Notes: generated from the sequence alone by a model not told the origin. A stretch of 64,000 nt of DNA from an uncultured Coriobacteriaceae bacterium (GCA_902790135.1 CADAQM010000002.1:32766-96765); one strand, 5' to 3'. Numbered from the stretch's first letter, positions 47,867-56,995 are shown. Translations and numbers: made by a program.

Positions 47867-48539
47867 AGATAGAGTCCTTTACCTTGGAAAACTTCTTCTC
47901 TCCGATGCCTGATACCCGCATGAGGTCCTCTGGTGTGGCAAACGGTCCGCCACGCTCGCGCTCCTCGATGATTGCTTTGGCGGTGGCCTCGCCCACACCG
48001 TTCAGGGTCTGCAGCTCCTCCGAACTTGCCGTATTGATGTTGACGAGGAGTGTCGCCTCCCCAGATCCGGTCGCACCTGAGGTCTGCGCCTGTCCCGACA
48101 GGGATTGCTCGACTTGCCCCGAAAGCTCCCCTTCGTGCGGTATGTGGATCTTCGCCCCGTCCGAGAGAGGCTCGGCCAGGTTCACCTGAGTGGTGTCAGC
48201 ATCGTCCAGAAGGCCGCCCGCAAGACTCACCGCATCAAAGACGCGCAGATCAGAGCCCGTAAGCTCCACAACGCCGGGCTTGCCCACCGCACCGTCCACA
48301 TGCACCACAAAGTGTCCCGCCTCCGCTTGCGCGGCCTCCTGCACCTCGTCCAGGCCCTCGCCTTCGTCGGCTGTGTCGCGTGTATCCACCGCCGCGTCCC
48401 CAGAGGCATCCTCCCTGACCTCGCGCTCTATCACCAGTTCGTGCAGGTCACAGCCTTGCCAGAGGGCGCCGATACCTCCTGCCGCACACGCGAGCACGAG
48501 CAGGGCGATTGCCTGCGCCTTGCCCCCGACAAAACCCAT
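47859..48539 (-). CDS. comEA: ComEA-like competence DNA receptor
   Basis: 226 residues from the ATG at 48539. One membrane helix (AIALLVLACAAGGIGAL), an acidic linker, a SLBB domain (VVHVDGAVGKPGVVELTG) and C-terminal helix-hairpin-helix motifs (NINTASSEELQTLNGVGEAT and DLMRVSGIGEKKF) that bind double-stranded DNA. The frame is open to 48713, but that part contains the thiI terminator hairpin, so a start downstream of it is chosen; GTG at 48560 is an alternative. Forms a unit with comEC and holA. Confidence 0.88.
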   Translation of the reverse strand: MGFVGGKAQAIALLVLACAAGGIGALWQGCDLHELVIEREVREDASGDAAVDTRDTADEGEGLDEVQEAAQAEAGHFVVHVDGAVGKPGVVELTGSDLRVFDAVSLAGGLLDDADTTQVNLAEPLSDGAKIHIPHEGELSGQVEQSLSGQAQTSGATGSGEATLLVNINTASSEELQTLNGVGEATAKAIIEERERGGPFATPEDLMRVSGIGEKKFSKVKDSICV

Positions 48540-48588
48540 CCTCCGCGCTATCCGACGCACGGTCGGCGTGCGAACCCTTCGCTGAGCC

Positions 48589-48624
48589 AAAAAGACCACC
48601 CCCATACCATCATGGGGGTGGTCT
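48589..48624 (-). terminator. thiI-operon terminator
   Basis: 12-bp perfect stem (agaccaccccca/tgggggtggtct), 8-base loop, then TTTTT on the minus strand; about 110 bp after the thiI stop. Confidence 0.82.
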
Positions 48625-48733
48625 GTCAGCTTGAGGCCAAGAGTTTGAACTTGCGTTGGCGCAAGGTAGCTCGAGGGTTGCGTTGAGGTAGGTCGCTCGG
48701 AAAATAAGAGCATCTACCTGCTCTTTTGCATTC

Positions 48734-49969
48734 CTACTCGAAGGCCGGAGCGAGCTCCCTATGCCATGCGCGCATGCTCTTGGGCGGCTTGTAGCTCGGG
48801 CAGTGGTCGAAGTCCTGGTACTCGACAGCCTCGACGAGCTGCTCGATCATCGAATCGTGGTCGAAGGAGTCCCACGCCTCGTGCACGGCATCGATGCGCG
48901 CGTGCGTCTCGGGGCGTCGCGGCATGAACAGCGTGCAGCAGTCCTCCGCAGACTGGGAGCTGATCTCGTGCGTGCCGATTTGCTCGGCACGTCGCATGAT
49001 CTCCATCTTGTCGGAGCCGATGAGCGGGCGCAGGATCGGCATGGAGGCGATCTCGTTGACAGCCGCGATGTTGTCGAGCGTCTGAGAGGCCACCTGTCCG
49101 AGCGATTCGCCCGTAACCAGGGCCTTTGCCCCCTCGATCTGGGCGATGCGCTCGGCTACCGCCAGCATGACGCGACGATAGGTGATGATGCGCAGGCTCT
49201 GCGGCACCGCGAGCGAGATCTCGCGCTGGCGCTCGCCGAAGGGCACCACGTACAGGCGGCCGATGAGACCTGCCGGAGAGAGTGCCTCGACGATGTCGCG
49301 GCACAGCCACTCGCTGGTGTCCGCGGTCATCGGACGCCCGGAGAAGTGGACCGGAACGCAGACCGCGCCACGGCGACCGACCATCCACGTGGCGACCGGA
49401 GAGTCAAAGCCACTGGAAAGCAAGGTCACCACCTTGCCGGCAGTGCCCACCGGAAGGCCGCCAACGCCGACCATGGATGCGGCGTACACGTAGACGCTGC
49501 CCTGCACCACCAGCACGTAGACGATCACGTCGGGGTCGTGCATCTTCACCTTCTTGGTGGGATAGGCCTCGCAGAGGACGCCTCCCACAAGCTGGTGGAT
49601 GTCCAGCGTGTGCAGCTCGTAGCTCGTGGAGGAGCGGCGTGCGTGCACCTTGAAGGTCTCGAAGGGACCCGACTCCCCCAGCGCCTTGACGGCGGCAGCG
49701 CAGTACTCGGTCTCGTCGAGGCCGCACAGGTATGCAAGAGACACCCGAGCCACCCCAGGCACCTGGGAGATAACTCGGGCCTCTTCCATCGTCGCCTGCC
49801 CGGAGGCAAACGACACGAGGATGTGGCCGCTTACGCGCTTGACGCTCTCCACGCCATGCCCGCGCAGCGCCCTATGCAGATTGTTTACCAGCTGGTTCTC
49901 GAAAGTCGCACGATTCTTGCCCTTGAGGCCGATCTCGTGATAGTGAACCAGGCAGACGCGCTTGGACAT
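48734..49969 (-). CDS. thiI: tRNA 4-thiouridine synthase ThiI
   Basis: 411 residues. N-terminal ferredoxin-like and THUMP domains, then a PP-loop ATPase (LLSSGFDSPVATWM) that adenylates U8 of tRNA. DCCTLFMPRRPETHA is conserved. The C-terminal rhodanese domain of E. coli ThiI is absent, as in many Gram-positives, so sulfur must be handed over directly by a cysteine desulfurase. It follows rpoZ by 3 bp. Confidence 0.94.
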   Translation of the reverse strand: MSKRVCLVHYHEIGLKGKNRATFENQLVNNLHRALRGHGVESVKRVSGHILVSFASGQATMEEARVISQVPGVARVSLAYLCGLDETEYCAAAVKALGESGPFETFKVHARRSSTSYELHTLDIHQLVGGVLCEAYPTKKVKMHDPDVIVYVLVVQGSVYVYAASMVGVGGLPVGTAGKVVTLLSSGFDSPVATWMVGRRGAVCVPVHFSGRPMTADTSEWLCRDIVEALSPAGLIGRLYVVPFGERQREISLAVPQSLRIITYRRVMLAVAERIAQIEGAKALVTGESLGQVASQTLDNIAAVNEIASMPILRPLIGSDKMEIMRRAEQIGTHEISSQSAEDCCTLFMPRRPETHARIDAVHEAWDSFDHDSMIEQLVEAVEYQDFDHCPSYKPPKSMRAWHRELAPAFE

Positions 49970-49972
49970 AGG

Positions 49973-50266
49973 CTAGAGGTTCTGCTGGACTTGCTTGTTG
50001 GAGCCCTTGATGTCCTCGTCAAAGGCATCCTGCACGAAGCTCAGCGTACCGGCCTCGATCTCCTCCATGGCGATGGAGACGGGGTCCTCGCCGGAGATGA
50101 CCGTCGTGATGTCGTCGAACTCCTGGACGGCAGCAACACGCAGGTGCTGGCCGCGGACCATGTTGTTGATGTCGCATGCGCGCTTTGCCGCAATGGAGCA
50201 CAGCAGGAAGGGATTGTGCTCGGTCTTCTCGAGCAGGCTATCGATCTCGGGCTTAGTGATTGCCAT
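49973..50266 (-). CDS. rpoZ: RNA polymerase omega subunit
   Basis: 97 residues, MAITKPEIDSLLEKTEHNPF with the family core LLCSIAAKRACDINNMVRGQ. Omega aids assembly of the beta' subunit. The chosen ATG overlaps the gmk end by 14 bp; an ATG six codons upstream is possible but carries the GGAGG site inside it. The gmk-rpoZ pair is a classic neighbourhood. Confidence 0.92.
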   Translation of the reverse strand: MAITKPEIDSLLEKTEHNPFLLCSIAAKRACDINNMVRGQHLRVAAVQEFDDITTVISGEDPVSIAMEEIEAGTLSFVQDAFDEDIKGSNKQVQQNL

Positions 50267-50846
50267 CTTGGTCGGTACCTCCATCGGTTTCGTAATGCCT
50301 GATCAGCTCCTCAAGGGCAGAGGTGGCCTGATCGAGGTCGTCGTTGACAAGAATCTCGTCGTACTGGGGTGCGTATCCCATCTCCATCTCGACGCGCTCG
50401 AGCCTTTGCGCGATCTGGGCCTCGTTCTCTGCGCCTCGTCCGCGCAGACGCGCCTCGAGCTCCTCGAGCGAGGGCGGCGCCACAAAGATCAGCACGGCCT
50501 CGGGCAGTGCCTTGCGCACGTTGAACGCACCCTTGACATCGATCTCGAGGATGACGGAGTTGCCCTGCTCGAGATGGGGATTGACCTCGCTCCACAGGGT
50601 GCCGTAATGGCTCCCGAAGTGGCCATCCCACTCGAGGAACGCGCCCTCGGCCACGAGGCGCTCGAACTCGTCCTCCGTTATGAAGTGGTAGGAGACGTCT
50701 GGAATCTCACCAGCACGTGGATCCCTCGTAGTTGCAGAAACCGTCAGGCCCAGGTTGGGAATCCTGTCTCGCACACGCGAGACGAGCGTCCCCTTCCCAA
50801 CACCTGACGGTCCCGAAACTACGAAGAGTCTGGCCCTGCGCGCCAC
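50253..50846 (-). CDS. gmk: Guanylate kinase
   Basis: 197 residues. Phosphorylates GMP to GDP. P-loop SGPSGVGKGTLVSRV, GMP-binding SATTRDPRAGEIPDVSYHFI and ILEIDVKGAFNV are visible. GTG start overlapping the mihF stop (TAGTG), so translation is coupled. Confidence 0.96.
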   Translation of the reverse strand: MARRARLFVVSGPSGVGKGTLVSRVRDRIPNLGLTVSATTRDPRAGEIPDVSYHFITEDEFERLVAEGAFLEWDGHFGSHYGTLWSEVNPHLEQGNSVILEIDVKGAFNVRKALPEAVLIFVAPPSLEELEARLRGRGAENEAQIAQRLERVEMEMGYAPQYDEILVNDDLDQATSALEELIRHYETDGGTDQDGNH

Positions 50847-51154
50847 TACTTTGCGAGGGTCTCGAGCAGCTGCTCGCGCTGGCGGGCGCCGAGGCCCTTG
50901 ACGCGACGCGACGGGGAGATGCCCAGCTCGTTCATGATCTTGGCGGCCTTGGCCTTGCCATAGCCGGGCAGAGACTCGATGAGGGCGGAAACCTTCATGC
51001 GAGAAGCGATGGGATCATCGGAGTCGAGCACGTCCTCGAGGGTCGTCTCGCCCTTCTTGATCTTATCGCGCAGCTCCGCACGGGCATGACGAGCTGCAGC
51101 GGCCTTCTCAAGGGCAGCCTTGCGCTGCTCATCGGAGAGCTGAGGTAGTGGCAT
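50846..51154 (-). CDS. mihF: Actinobacterial integration host factor (mIHF)
   Basis: 102 residues, MPLPQLSDEQRKAALEKAAA, with a GGAGG site 4 bp before the ATG. The body (LPGYGKAKAAKIMNELGISP SRRVKGLG) contains the helix-two-turn-helix of the Actinobacteria-specific mIHF family, a nucleoid-associated DNA-bending protein. mihF next to gmk and rpoZ is the standard actinobacterial order and is the best taxonomic marker here. The upstream 200 bp contain a TGACATTGTCA palindrome (51199-51209) and an 8-bp-stem hairpin (51285-51309), neither assigned. Confidence 0.94.
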   Translation of the reverse strand: MPLPQLSDEQRKAALEKAAAARHARAELRDKIKKGETTLEDVLDSDDPIASRMKVSALIESLPGYGKAKAAKIMNELGISPSRRVKGLGARQREQLLETLAK

Positions 51155-51357
51155 GATTCCTCCAAACATCGAATGTGTATGAATTCACATTAAGTTGCTG
51201 ACATTGTCATATTAGCAGGTCAAAACTGCCGAGAAACTATATTGACGCTCAGACCCATGTTTATCAAGCCCTCTTCAACTAAGCCGCACATTTTTTTGCA
51301 GAATGTGCGACATTAGTGCCTCATTTTGCTCGAAAAGGGCCTTTAGCTGGCAAAAGC

Positions 51358-52080
51358 CTATGACATGAGCTCCTCGACGATCGCCTCGAACGCGGCCGCG
51401 GGATCCTCCGCGTGGGTGATGGGTCGACCCACCACGAGCTTAGAGGCGCCGGCAGCGATGGTGGCGGCAGGCGTCGCGACGCGCTTCTGATCGCCCACGG
51501 CAGCACCGGCGGGGCGCACGCCAGGGCACACGATCAGCGCGTCCGGACCGAGTAGCTCGCGCATCTCGGCAGCCTCCTGCGGAGAGCAGACGATGCCGTC
51601 AGAGCCCGCGCTGACAGCCAGCGAGGCGAGGCGGGCTACCTCCTCGGCGATGGGAGACTCCACGCCGATGGAAGCCAGCGCATCGGCGTCCATGCTCGTC
51701 AGCACTGAGATGGCCACCAGCTTGGTGCGCTCTCCCCCGCGCTCGACGGCCGCCTCCTCGGCACCGGCACGACCCTCGGCGATCATGGCAGCGCCACCAA
51801 GGCCGTGGATGGAGAGGATGTCGGCACCGGTCAGGGATGCGGAGAAGGCCGCGCCCCTGATCTGGAACGGGATGTCATGCAGCTTGAGGTCGAGGAAGAC
51901 GCGCAGGCCACGGGCGCGCATGTCGTCGACGATGGCGGGTCCGTAACGGTAGAAGAGCGTCATGCCCACCTTGACCCACACCGCCTTGCCCGACAGCTTG
52001 TCGGCAAGGTCGAGGGCGGTCTCGCGGTCACAGTCCATGGCGACGATAATGGCGTCGCGCGCCTGCTGCTCACTTAGCAT
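51358..52080 (-). CDS. pyrF: Orotidine 5'-phosphate decarboxylase
   Basis: 240 residues from the ATG overlapping the pyrD stop. Last step of UMP synthesis. The active-site region FLDLKLHDIPFQI and PGVRPAGAAVGDQKRVATP mark the type-1 family (pyrF). The frame is open 72 codons upstream inside pyrD, without family likeness. Last gene of the pyrK-pyrD-pyrF unit. Confidence 0.95.
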   Translation of the reverse strand: MLSEQQARDAIIVAMDCDRETALDLADKLSGKAVWVKVGMTLFYRYGPAIVDDMRARGLRVFLDLKLHDIPFQIRGAAFSASLTGADILSIHGLGGAAMIAEGRAGAEEAAVERGGERTKLVAISVLTSMDADALASIGVESPIAEEVARLASLAVSAGSDGIVCSPQEAAEMRELLGPDALIVCPGVRPAGAAVGDQKRVATPAATIAAGASKLVVGRPITHAEDPAAAFEAIVEELMS

Positions 52081-53003
52081 TCGAATGCTCCAATCAGCTC
52101 GTTGATATCGGAAACCCCCTGCGACTCGACCCATTGCTCGAGGTCGGCCAGTATGCGTGGCGCGCAGGCGGGATCGTACATGTTGACCGTGCCCAGGGAG
52201 ACGGCTGTCGCCCCGGCGAGGATCATCTCTGCGGCATCTTCCGCAGAGCTCACGCCACCGATGCCGCACAGCGGTATCGACACCGCCTTGGCGCACTCCC
52301 AGACCATGCGCACGGCGATTGCGTGGATGGCGGGACCCGAGACGCCGGCAGTGGGACGGGAGAGGCGGCTCTTGCGGGTACGCACGTCGATGCTCATGCC
52401 TGGGATGGTGTTGATGAGCGAGAGCGCGTCCGCGCCGGCATCCTCGAGCGCGCGGCCGATCTCGGCCACGTCGTGGGGAGCCATCTTGACGACTACGGGA
52501 CGCGAGGTGCGGGGCCTAACGGCACGCATGACCTCGGCTGCAGCCGCAGGCGTGGCACCCATGGCCGCACCGCCAGCAGCGATGTTGGGGCAGGAGATGT
52601 TGATCTCGAACCCGGAGGCAAAGGGCGCGAGCTCCTCGTAGAGCTCGGTTGCCCGCACGTACTCGTCGATGGAGTGGCCGGCAACCTGACAGATGACCTG
52701 ACAGCCCTTGTCACGCAGGCCCTGGAGATAGGAGCCGTACTGCTCGACGAAGGCGGCGACGCCGGGGTTCTGCAGGCCAACGGAGTTCATGATGGCAGAG
52801 CCCGAGAGCTCGGCCAGGCGCGGCGCAGGATTGCCCACCCAGGGCTCGGCGGCGACGCCCTTGCAGGTGATGGCACCCATGGTGGCACCCACGTCGTAGA
52901 AGCCCTCGAACTGCCAGCCGTTGCCGTAGGTGCCCGAGGCCGTGTTGAGGGGATTCCTCATGGCAATGCCGCCCAGGTTGACGGCCATGTTCACACTCAC
53001 CAC
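52074..53003 (-). CDS. pyrD: Dihydroorotate dehydrogenase catalytic subunit (class 1B)
   Basis: About 304-309 residues: GTG codons at 53003 or 53000 follow a GGAGG site, and an ATG at 52988 is also possible. FMN TIM barrel with the class-1 catalytic Cys in NISCPNIAAGG and the FMN region GIGGVSSAEDA. Class 1B enzymes pass electrons to NAD+ through PyrK, encoded immediately upstream and overlapping. Confidence 0.95.
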   Translation of the reverse strand: MVSVNMAVNLGGIAMRNPLNTASGTYGNGWQFEGFYDVGATMGAITCKGVAAEPWVGNPAPRLAELSGSAIMNSVGLQNPGVAAFVEQYGSYLQGLRDKGCQVICQVAGHSIDEYVRATELYEELAPFASGFEINISCPNIAAGGAAMGATPAAAAEVMRAVRPRTSRPVVVKMAPHDVAEIGRALEDAGADALSLINTIPGMSIDVRTRKSRLSRPTAGVSGPAIHAIAVRMVWECAKAVSIPLCGIGGVSSAEDAAEMILAGATAVSLGTVNMYDPACAPRILADLEQWVESQGVSDINELIGAFEC

Positions 53004-53812
53004 GCCACCTCCTCGGCGTCGAAGACCGGTCCGTCCTGGCAGCAGAGCGCGTAGCCGCCCTGCGCCATGGCGACGTTACAGCAGGCGCAGGCACCAAAGC
53101 CGCAGCCCATCATGCGCTCCATCGACACCTGGCAGGCGACTCCATGCTCATGCGCGAGCCTGGCGACGCCCGCCATCATGACGTTGGGGCCACAGGTGTA
53201 GACCTGCGCATACGTGCGCTCCTCGAGGAGCTGTGCCATGGCGTCAGTCGTGAAGCCCTTGATACCGAGCGTGCCGTCGTCGGTCGTAACGAGCACGCGG
53301 CGTGCGCAATCGCAGAGGTCGTTTGCGGGAAGCCCCCTAAGCAGGTCGATCTGCGCCTCAGGGTGACGATCGGCCGTCTGGGCACCCACGATCGCGTCGA
53401 AGCCGAGGCTACGTGCGGCGAGCATGCGCGCGGCTGCCACGATGGGCGGCAGGCCCACGCCACCGGCAACCAGAAGCGACCTTCCAGGCGCCTTGGGCAG
53501 CTGCCAGCCGCGCCCCGAAGGGCCGACCAGCGTGGAGGTGTCACCCACAGCCATCTTCGAGAGGCGACGCGTACCCTCCCCCACCACGGCATAGATGAGC
53601 TCGACCGTACCGCTCGGGCCGTGGGAGGAGGCGAACGAGAGTGGGATGCGCAGGATGTGCGACCCGTCGCCGGGAACCTGCAGATTCATGAACTGGCCGG
53701 GCGCGATCTCGGCCGCGACGTCCGACGAGATGACGAGACGCCAGATGTCCTGTGCGATCGGCTCGTTGCTCACCACCTCAAAGGGCCAAAGCCTGGTGTT
53801 TGATGCTTCCAT
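52997..53812 (-). CDS. pyrK: Dihydroorotate dehydrogenase electron-transfer subunit
   Basis: 271 residues from the ATG with an AAAGGAG site. FAD-binding barrel (RIPLSFASS), NAD domain (LLVAGGVGLPPIVAAARML, YTCGPNVMMAGVA) and a C-terminal [2Fe-2S] cluster with cysteines in MGCGFGACACC and the later YALCCQDG. It moves electrons from PyrD to NAD+. The gap before it contains the pyrC terminator, so it may have its own promoter. Confidence 0.95.
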   Translation of the reverse strand: MEASNTRLWPFEVVSNEPIAQDIWRLVISSDVAAEIAPGQFMNLQVPGDGSHILRIPLSFASSHGPSGTVELIYAVVGEGTRRLSKMAVGDTSTLVGPSGRGWQLPKAPGRSLLVAGGVGLPPIVAAARMLAARSLGFDAIVGAQTADRHPEAQIDLLRGLPANDLCDCARRVLVTTDDGTLGIKGFTTDAMAQLLEERTYAQVYTCGPNVMMAGVARLAHEHGVACQVSMERMMGCGFGACACCNVAMAQGGYALCCQDGPVFDAEEVAW

Positions 53813-53932
53813 GCGGCTCCTTTTCTCATCACTTGGTGACACTCATGGTAATCGAACAGCTGTCATGGCTTTGCCTCCACGGGCGCGCACCCATCGAGAT
53901 ACGACAACTCGCCCGAACGGCAGCCTCAGAGA

Positions 53933-53964
53933 ACGGGCCCTCCCCCTCGCGGAGGAAGGCCCGT
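53933..53964 (-). terminator. Hairpin after pyrC
   Basis: Stem acgggcc/ggcccgt extended across mismatches, 22 bp after the pyrC stop, followed on the minus strand by TTCTCT. Probably at least partial termination between pyrC and pyrK. Confidence 0.6.
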
Positions 53965-53986
53965 CCGACAGGCTGATAGTGTTGCC

Positions 53987-55279
53987 TTACGCCACGACAC
54001 CGTCGATGAGCGTGCGCTTGCCCGCCATCAGAACGTCGGTCGCGACACCGGTGAGATGCTGGCCCAAGAAGGCGGAGTTCTTGGACTTGCTCTCGAAGTA
54101 GTCCTCGGTCACGTCGATCTCGCGCTTGGGGTCGATGAGCGTGAGGTCGGCCTGGGAGCCAGCCTCGATCTTGACGGGGTTGCAGCGGAGCAGGCGGCGC
54201 GGGTTGACGGCCATGACCTCGACCAGGCGATCCCAGCTCATCTTGCCCGTGTCAACGAGGTTGGTGATCATGAGCGGCAGGGAGGTCTCGAGGCCGATGG
54301 TGCCAAAGAAGGCGATCTCCCACTCGCAGTCCTTCTCGTGCTTGGCATGCGGGGCGTGGTCGGTGACGACGCAGTCGATCGAGCCGTCGATGATGCCCTC
54401 GACCAGCGCGGCGGCGTCAGAGGCCTTGCGCAGGGGCGGGTTCATCTTGAGGTTGGTGTTGTAGGTGTCGTCGATGTCCTCGTCGCACAGGAACAGGTGG
54501 TGCGGCGTGACCTCGCAGGTGACAGGCAGGCCCTCGGCCTTGGCGGCCTTGACCATCTCGAGGCCCTTGGCGGTGGAGATGTGGCAGATGTGCAGGGCGC
54601 AGCCCGTGATGCGGGCAAGCTCGATGTCACGCCAGATCTCGATCTCCTCGCCGAGGGCGGGCCAGCCGAACATGCCAAGACGCGTGGCGGCGCGGCCGGA
54701 GTTGATGACGCCGTTCTTGGTGAGGCTCTCGTCCTCGCAGTGAGCGCACACGACGCGGTCGAACTGACTGACGTAGGCCATGCAGGTCTTCATCATGCCC
54801 GCGCTCTGGACGCCATGGCCGTCGTCGGAGAAGGCGGAGGCGCCTTCCATGACCATGTCGCCGATCTCTGCGAGGGACTCGCCCTTCTCGCCGCGGGTGA
54901 GCGCGCCCATGGGACGCACGTGCACCAGGCCGGCACGACGGGCGGTGTCGATCTGATAGCGGATCTCGGCTCCGGTGTCAGTCACCGGGTCGGTGTTGGG
55001 CATGGTCGCCACGTCGGTGAAGCCGCCGTGTGCAGCCGCACGGGAGCCGCTGGCGATGGTCTCCTTGTACTCGAAGCCGGGATCGCGGAAGTGAACGTGC
55101 ATGTCCACCAGGCCAGGCACGAGGTACTTGCCGGCGCCGTCGATGACCTCGACGCCCTCGGCAGCCTCAATCGCCTCGGCAACCTCGACGATCTGCTTGT
55201 CCTCGACGAGCACGTCACGAATGCCGTCCAAACCCACCTGGGGGTCTACTACATGGGCACCCTTGATCAGATAAGCCAT
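53987..55279 (-). CDS. pyrC: Dihydroorotase
   Basis: 430 residues, class I type. Zinc site VDMHVHFRDPGFEYKETIAS, plus CHISTAKGLEMV and VTDHAPHAKHEK. Converts carbamoyl aspartate to dihydroorotate. Its start overlaps the pyrB stop (TAATG). Confidence 0.96.
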   Translation of the reverse strand: MAYLIKGAHVVDPQVGLDGIRDVLVEDKQIVEVAEAIEAAEGVEVIDGAGKYLVPGLVDMHVHFRDPGFEYKETIASGSRAAAHGGFTDVATMPNTDPVTDTGAEIRYQIDTARRAGLVHVRPMGALTRGEKGESLAEIGDMVMEGASAFSDDGHGVQSAGMMKTCMAYVSQFDRVVCAHCEDESLTKNGVINSGRAATRLGMFGWPALGEEIEIWRDIELARITGCALHICHISTAKGLEMVKAAKAEGLPVTCEVTPHHLFLCDEDIDDTYNTNLKMNPPLRKASDAAALVEGIIDGSIDCVVTDHAPHAKHEKDCEWEIAFFGTIGLETSLPLMITNLVDTGKMSWDRLVEVMAVNPRRLLRCNPVKIEAGSQADLTLIDPKREIDVTEDYFESKSKNSAFLGQHLTGVATDVLMAGKRTLIDGVVA

Positions 55280-56202
55280 TACTCTTCTCCTCCCATGAGC
55301 AGGTACATCTCGGCCATGCGGGTGAGCACGCCCGCGTTGACCTGGTTCAGAATCCTCGAACGGGCGCAGTCTGCGACCTCGGCGTCAATCTCCATGCCGC
55401 GGTTCATCGGGCCCGGGTGGCAGATGATCGCGTTGTCCTTCATGCGAGCCTCGCGCTCGAGCGACAGGCCGTAGAGGCGGTTGTACTCGCGGCGGGACGG
55501 GATGGCAGCGCCCTCCATGCGCTCGAGCTGGACGCGCAGCATGTAGATCACGTCCATGTCCTCGATGACGTCGTCGAGGTGGTTGGTCTGGTTGCAGCCG
55601 AACCACGAGGGGTCGCCCACCTGGAAGGTGGGAGGTGCCACGAGGGTCACGTCGGCGCCCATGGTCTTGAGGGCGGGGGCGAGGGAACCACACACGCGGC
55701 TGTGGGCGAGGTCACCGACGATGGCAACCTTCAGGCCGTCAAGATGGCCGAAGTGCTCGCGGATGGTGTAGAGGTCGAGCATCGCCTGGGTGGGATGCTG
55801 GTGCTTGCCGTCGCCACCGTTGATCACGATCGCATCGGTGTTCTGGGTGATGACCTGCGGGGTGCCCGCGAGACGCGCGCGGACGACGAACATGTCGACC
55901 TTCATGGCGTCGATGGTCTGGATGGTGTCGGCCAGGCTCTCGCCCTTGACGACCGAGGAGGTCGCACCGCCCATGGAGATGGAGTCGGCGGAAAGACGCT
56001 TCTCAGCCAGCTCGAAGCTCTTGAGCGTACGAGTGGAAGGCTCGAGGAAGAGGTTCACGATGGTACGACCACGCAGCGCGGGAACCTTCTTGATGTTGCG
56101 ACCGTTGACGATGGGGTCAAAGGACTTGGCCGTGTCGAGAATCTGAGTGATGTCGTCAGCGGTCAGGCTCGTGGTGTCAATGAGATGCTTGACGGAAAGC
56201 AT
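55279..56202 (-). CDS. pyrB: Aspartate carbamoyltransferase catalytic chain
   Basis: 307 residues. The carbamoyl-phosphate loop reads LFLEPSTRT, followed by SSVVKGES, HPTQAMLDLYTI and HPGPMNRGMEI. No pyrI regulatory chain is present, as usual in Gram-positives with PyrR. It is 2 bp after pyrR. Confidence 0.96.
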   Translation of the reverse strand: MLSVKHLIDTTSLTADDITQILDTAKSFDPIVNGRNIKKVPALRGRTIVNLFLEPSTRTLKSFELAEKRLSADSISMGGATSSVVKGESLADTIQTIDAMKVDMFVVRARLAGTPQVITQNTDAIVINGGDGKHQHPTQAMLDLYTIREHFGHLDGLKVAIVGDLAHSRVCGSLAPALKTMGADVTLVAPPTFQVGDPSWFGCNQTNHLDDVIEDMDVIYMLRVQLERMEGAAIPSRREYNRLYGLSLEREARMKDNAIICHPGPMNRGMEIDAEVADCARSRILNQVNAGVLTRMAEMYLLMGGEE

Positions 56203-56204
56203 GG

Positions 56205-56771
56205 TTACTTAGCACCTCCAAGGGACTTGTCGATACCCCAGATCTCGACGGAGTTCTTCTCGTCGAGCGGGGTGACGCTCACGCGCACGTCCTCGTCGTG
56301 GGACGAGGGGACGTTCTTGCCCACGTAATCCGCGCGGATCGGAAGCTCGCGGTGGCCGCGGTCGACCATGACGGCAAGCTGGACGCTCTTGGCGCGACCA
56401 TAGTCCATCAGGGCGTCCAGTGCGGCGCGGATGGTCCTACCGGTATAGAGGACGTCATCGACCAGCACGATGTCGACGCCGTCGATGGGGAACATGATCT
56501 CGGTGGCATGGAGGACCGGTGCGATGTGGCTTGAGAAGTCATCGCGATAGAAGCTGATGTCGAGCTTGCCGATCTTGGGACGCACGCCTTCGATTGCCTC
56601 GATCTTGTCTGCGAGACGCTCCGCCAGAGGTACGCCGCGACGCAGGATGCCGACCAGTGCGATGCTGTCCGCGCCCTCGTTATGCTCGATAATCTCGTGA
56701 GCGATGCGGGTGATGGCGCGATCCATCGCCTGCTCGTCCATGATGACCGCCTTGAGAATGGCCTGATCCAT
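56205..56771 (-). CDS. pyrR: PyrR, pyr operon regulator / uracil phosphoribosyltransferase
   Basis: 188 residues. PRPP-binding motif DIVLVDDVLYTGRTIRAALD. PyrR binds UMP/UTP and pyr leader RNA, and often has weak uracil phosphoribosyltransferase activity. First gene of the operon, behind a near-consensus promoter and an attenuator-like leader of about 125 bp ending in a hairpin and T6 just before the AAGGAG ribosome site. Confidence 0.95.
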   Translation of the reverse strand: MDQAILKAVIMDEQAMDRAITRIAHEIIEHNEGADSIALVGILRRGVPLAERLADKIEAIEGVRPKIGKLDISFYRDDFSSHIAPVLHATEIMFPIDGVDIVLVDDVLYTGRTIRAALDALMDYGRAKSVQLAVMVDRGHRELPIRADYVGKNVPSSHDEDVRVSVTPLDEKNSVEIWGIDKSLGGAK

Positions 56772-56788
56772 GGAACTCCTTCCGTAAT

Positions 56789-56877
56789 AAAAAAGATGCC
56801 TACCCGCTCACGCGGCATGGACATCCGGAAGGAGACTCAAAACGAGTGCATATGTGGTAAGTCACCTTGCCGGCATC
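56789..56877 (-). promoter_or_regulatory. Attenuator-like pyr leader
   Basis: A terminator-like hairpin (ATGCC/GGCAT, 56795-56818) runs into CTTTTTT (56789-56795) before pyrR. A second GATGCC (56872-56877 on the minus strand) could pair with the terminator 3' arm GGCATC instead, giving a competing structure. Confidence 0.45.
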
Positions 56878-56903
56878 CCGTACCGCGCTTAAAGGTTGTA
56901 ACC

Positions 56904-56932
56904 AATATAGCCGCCACATCATGCATTTTCAA
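56904..56932 (-). promoter_or_regulatory. pyrR promoter
   Basis: Minus strand TTGAAA (56927-56932), 17 bp, TATATT (56904-56909): 4/6 and 5/6 matches at ideal spacing. Confidence 0.68.
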
Positions 56933-56959
56933 GGCTGCACACAAGGCACACGAGCCGCA

Positions 56960-56995
56960 TCATAAAAGAAAGGGAGCCCCGACTTGGGGCTCCCT
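56960..56995 (-). terminator. Terminator after the NlpC-RICIN gene
   Basis: 10-bp perfect stem (agggagcccc/ggggctccct) followed on the minus strand by TTTCTTTTATG, 7 bp after the stop at 57002. Confidence 0.85.

Noticed and set aside
52081..52296. In-frame upstream extension of pyrF
   Set aside because: Lies inside pyrD; family likeness begins at the ATG at 52080.
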